From Rickettsiales bacterium (GTDB lineage: Bacteria > Pseudomonadota > Alphaproteobacteria > Rs-D84 > CACZYB01): DNA of 9,357 nt. Positions 7,914 through 9,357 of the stretch are shown here, one piece after another. Under the pieces are notes generated by a model. The model was given only the letters and a program-made list of their open reading frames with translations, did no database searches and was not told where the DNA came from. The stretch is taken from positions 1-9,357 of the forward strand of contig JAIRTB010000063.1 in NCBI GenBank assembly GCA_031255155.1. The letters run 5' to 3'. How positions within the stretch are numbered: the stretch's first letter is position 1; each line of letters opens with the position of its first letter. The position numbers were made by a program, and so were the translations under genes.

Positions 7914-8110
7914 TTCACCCCCTCGGCAAGCTCGGCAAGCTTGGCCCGCGCGGCGCGGATTTTCCCGTTCGCGACCCTGGCGCCCTCCTCGGCCAAGGCA
8001 AGCTTGGAGAAAAGCGAATCCCTAAGGGCGCGGGCGCCGCCGGCGGCCTCTTGTATTTTGGCCGCCGCCCGCGACAGGCCTATCAGTGCGTTTTCAAGGC
8101 TTTCTTTCAT
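7910..8110 (-). CDS. Small coiled-coil protein upstream of zapA
   Basis: This protein of 66 residues is rich in Ala, Glu, Lys and Arg with heptad-like spacing and no membrane segment, so a short cytoplasmic coiled coil is likely. I chose the ATG at 8110 because AAAAGG lies just before it (GGAAAAGGCAAGC). An in-frame TTG at 8140 would add ten residues but lies on the -10 box of the candidate promoter. It overlaps zapA by ATGA. In many alphaproteobacteria a small coiled-coil gene (for example of the DUF4164 kind) precedes zapA, and a division-related role is inferred from that position only. Confidence 0.75.
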   Translation of the reverse strand: MKESLENALIGLSRAAAKIQEAAGGARALRDSLFSKLALAEEGARVANGKIRAARAKLAELAEGVK

Positions 8111-8112
8111 GC

Positions 8113-8141
8113 TTGCCTTTTCCAAATTCGTGCTATACAAT
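8113..8141 (+). promoter_or_regulatory. Promoter of rph
   Basis: TTGCCT (8113-8118), 17 bp, then TACAAT (8136-8141). Transcription would start near 8148, about 30 bases before the rph ATG. The -10 box overlaps that of the opposing promoter by two bases. Confidence 0.6.
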
Positions 8142-8168
8142 GATAGACGCTTTGAGGACGAAGTTCAA
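8140..8168 (-). promoter_or_regulatory. Promoter of the coiled-coil gene and zapA
   Basis: On the - strand TTGAAC (8163-8168), 17 bp, then TATCAT (8140-8145). Transcription would start near 8133, about 23 bases before the ATG at 8110. Its -35 box overlaps the region of the rph ribosome binding site, and its -10 box overlaps that of rph. Confidence 0.55.
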
Positions 8169-8177
8169 GGATAAAAA

Positions 8178-8894
8178 ATGCGGGCTTTTTTAAGGGCGGC
8201 CGACGCCCTGCGCAAGGCGGAGATTCTGACGGGCGTGAACAAGCATGCCGAGGGATCCTGCCTTGTCAAATTCGGCGACACCCAGGTTTTGTGCACGGCG
8301 ACCGTGGAAAACAAGGTCCCGCCTTTCCTGCGCGGCTTGGGCCGGGGATGGGTGACCGCGGAATACTCTATGCTGCCCCGCGCGACCGGGACAAGGAACG
8401 ACCGCGATTCGATGAAGCTGCACCCGAACGGGCGCACGACCGAGATTTCCCGGCTTGTCGGGCGCTCGCTGCGCGCGGCGGTGAACCTCGGCGCGTTCGG
8501 GGAGAGGCAGGTGATAGTCGACTGCGATGTGCTGCAAGCGGACGGAGGCACGCGGACGGCGGCCATAACCGGAGGGTTCGTCGCCATGCATCTTGCCTTT
8601 CAAAAACTCGCGGACAAGGAAAAGTCCGTCCGGTTCCCGGTTCTAAGCTTTGTCTCGGCGGTATCGGCGGGCATAGTCGGGGACGAAAGGCTGCTGGACC
8701 TCGACTTCGCCGAGGACGGCAACGCAAAGACGGACGCGAACTTTGTCATAACGGGCGACGGACGGATCGTCGAGGTTCAGGCCGCGGCGGAAAAGGTCCC
8801 TTTCACGGACGAGGATCTGTCGGCCCTTTTGGCCCTTGCGAAAAAAGGCGCGGCGGAACTGGACGCGATACAAAGGCGCGCCCTTGGGATATAG
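8178..8894 (+). CDS. rph: Ribonuclease PH
   Basis: The product has 238 residues, the family length. RNase PH is a phosphorolytic 3'-5' exonuclease that trims tRNA precursors and forms a hexameric ring. Visible motifs are HAEGSCLVKFGDTQVLCTA (23-41), GWVTAEYSMLPRAT (57-70), R86 in GRTTEI, the phosphate-binding ADGGTRT with R126, and the catalytic acidic pair D180 and D186 in EDGNAKTD. Some usual residues differ: the start reads MRAFLR where MRPSGR or MRPDGR is common, EDG replaces EDS, and QAAAE replaces QGTAE. Length and active-site residues are intact, so it should be functional. The ATG at 8178 has AAGGA at 8167-8171. The gene is transcribed from its own promoter, divergent from the zapA pair, with a leader of only about 30 bases. 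Confidence 0.96.
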   Translation: MRAFLRAADALRKAEILTGVNKHAEGSCLVKFGDTQVLCTATVENKVPPFLRGLGRGWVTAEYSMLPRATGTRNDRDSMKLHPNGRTTEISRLVGRSLRAAVNLGAFGERQVIVDCDVLQADGGTRTAAITGGFVAMHLAFQKLADKEKSVRFPVLSFVSAVSAGIVGDERLLDLDFAEDGNAKTDANFVITGDGRIVEVQAAAEKVPFTDEDLSALLALAKKGAAELDAIQRRALGI

Positions 8895-8897
8895 AGG

Positions 8898-9029
8898 CCA
8901 AGGCTTGGACAAGAACCGGAACAGGCATCGGCATTGGAACACATAGGCTTGACACAGGAATTGGAATAACAGGCATCGGGGCGCATAGGCTTGGGACAAG
9001 CCTGGACACCAAGACCCGGACACACAGGC
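8898..9029. repeat. Repetitive spacer with hairpin between rph and the TPR-like gene
   Basis: The 147-bp spacer 8895-9041 is built of short repeated words. AACAGGCATCGG occurs at 8920-8931 and 8968-8979, CATAGGCTTG at 8942-8951 and 8984-8993, and there are several CTTGG/GGACA variants. AGGCTTG-GGA-CAAGCCT (8987-9003) is a perfect seven-pair hairpin with a three-base loop, and CCAAGGCTTGG (8898-8908) is a palindrome. No T-run follows either, so neither is a convincing terminator. Confidence 0.65.
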
Positions 9030-9041
9030 AAAGGAGCGGAA

Positions 9042-9357
9042 ATGTCAGAAGAAAAAAAATCGTTGAAGCAGCAATACGAGGAGGCCCGGCAAAGGGCTTT
9101 CCTGCGCGAGGTGCAGGAAGAGGCCGACCGGGACAGGGCTTTGGCCGTATGGCACAAATACAAGGCTTATATAATCTCGGCGGCGGCGGCCGTATTGATC
9201 GGGGCGGCGGGCGTGAACTGGCACAGGGCCAGCGTCGAATCCCTTGCCCGCGACCAGGCCGTCGAATTTGAAAGGATAATGGCAATGCCCTCGGACGAAA
9301 GGCTGCCCGCCCTCAAAGCGTTCGCCGAATCGGCCGAATACGCGTATAGGGACATAG
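9042..9357 (+). CDS. TPR_21/YfgM-like membrane-anchored protein, N-terminal part
   Basis: A partial gene running off the right end, with 105 codons visible. The charged N-terminus includes FLREVQEEADRDRA (20-33) and an aromatic WHKYK. A single membrane segment follows at about 43-60 (YIISAAAAVLIGAAGVNW), then a helical region with FERIM and ALKAFAESAEYAYRDI, the beginning of TPR-like repeats. This layout matches the tetratricopeptide-like TPR_21 family (YfgM-related), anchored in the inner membrane with repeats in the periplasm and linked to envelope protein biogenesis. In many alphaproteobacteria such a gene is followed by bamB and der, which would lie just outside. AAGGAG at 9031-9036 places the start. 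Confidence 0.82.
   Translation, partial: MSEEKKSLKQQYEEARQRAFLREVQEEADRDRALAVWHKYKAYIISAAAAVLIGAAGVNWHRASVESLARDQAVEFERIMAMPSDERLPALKAFAESAEYAYRDI

Noticed and set aside
7452..8174. A 240-codon frame on the + strand across zapA and its partner gene
   Set aside because: It covers ZapA, recognised on the other strand, and the ATGA-coupled partner gene. Its product shows no family features.

Overview
The window looks like chromosomal DNA of an alphaproteobacterium. Supporting signs are the GroES/GroEL sequences, a zapA gene behind a small coiled-coil gene, the style of RNase PH, a membrane-anchored TPR_21-type protein, and a groESL promoter of the CTTGAC-N16-CCTATAT kind typical of alphaproteobacterial heat-shock promoters. 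The DNA is fairly GC-rich, yet isoleucine is written mostly as ATA, which is unusual. Lineage below class level cannot be read from the window; a host-associated or uncultured lineage is only a guess.

Layout. (1) 1-1284, + strand: the end of mrdA (PBP2) overlaps the start of rodA, giving the cell-elongation transpeptidase/glycosyltransferase pair. (2) 1336-2031: a cysteine-rich hypothetical gene on the - strand, apparently broken or frameshifted near its 5' end, followed by a repeat-containing stretch with a weak promoter. (3) 2032-2706, +: an S51-family (peptidase E-like) serine peptidase, converging on groEL with a strong hairpin terminator between them. (4) 2784-4927, -: the groES-groEL heat-shock operon with its promoter. 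(5) 5059-7381, +: tRNA-Phe with its promoter, then an exported protein with a HEGLH zinc-peptidase-like motif and a Gly/Pro repeat tail, then an AlkD-type DNA glycosylase. (6) 7360-8168, -: tRNA-Thr(CGU), antisense to and overlapping the last codons of the glycosylase gene, then zapA and its coiled-coil partner gene, which overlap by ATGA. (7) 8113-9357, +: rph (RNase PH) fired from a promoter that overlaps the divergent zapA-operon promoter, then a repetitive spacer, then the start of a TPR_21/YfgM-like membrane protein cut off by the window end.

Most of the window is housekeeping: cell shape and division (PBP2, RodA, ZapA), protein folding (GroESL), RNA maturation (RNase PH, two tRNAs), DNA repair (AlkD) and envelope maintenance. 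I did not find a clear new multi-gene system. The least explained items are the exported HEGLH protein with its repeat tail, and the disrupted Cys-rich gene. The strongest genome-scale oddity is the ATA preference.
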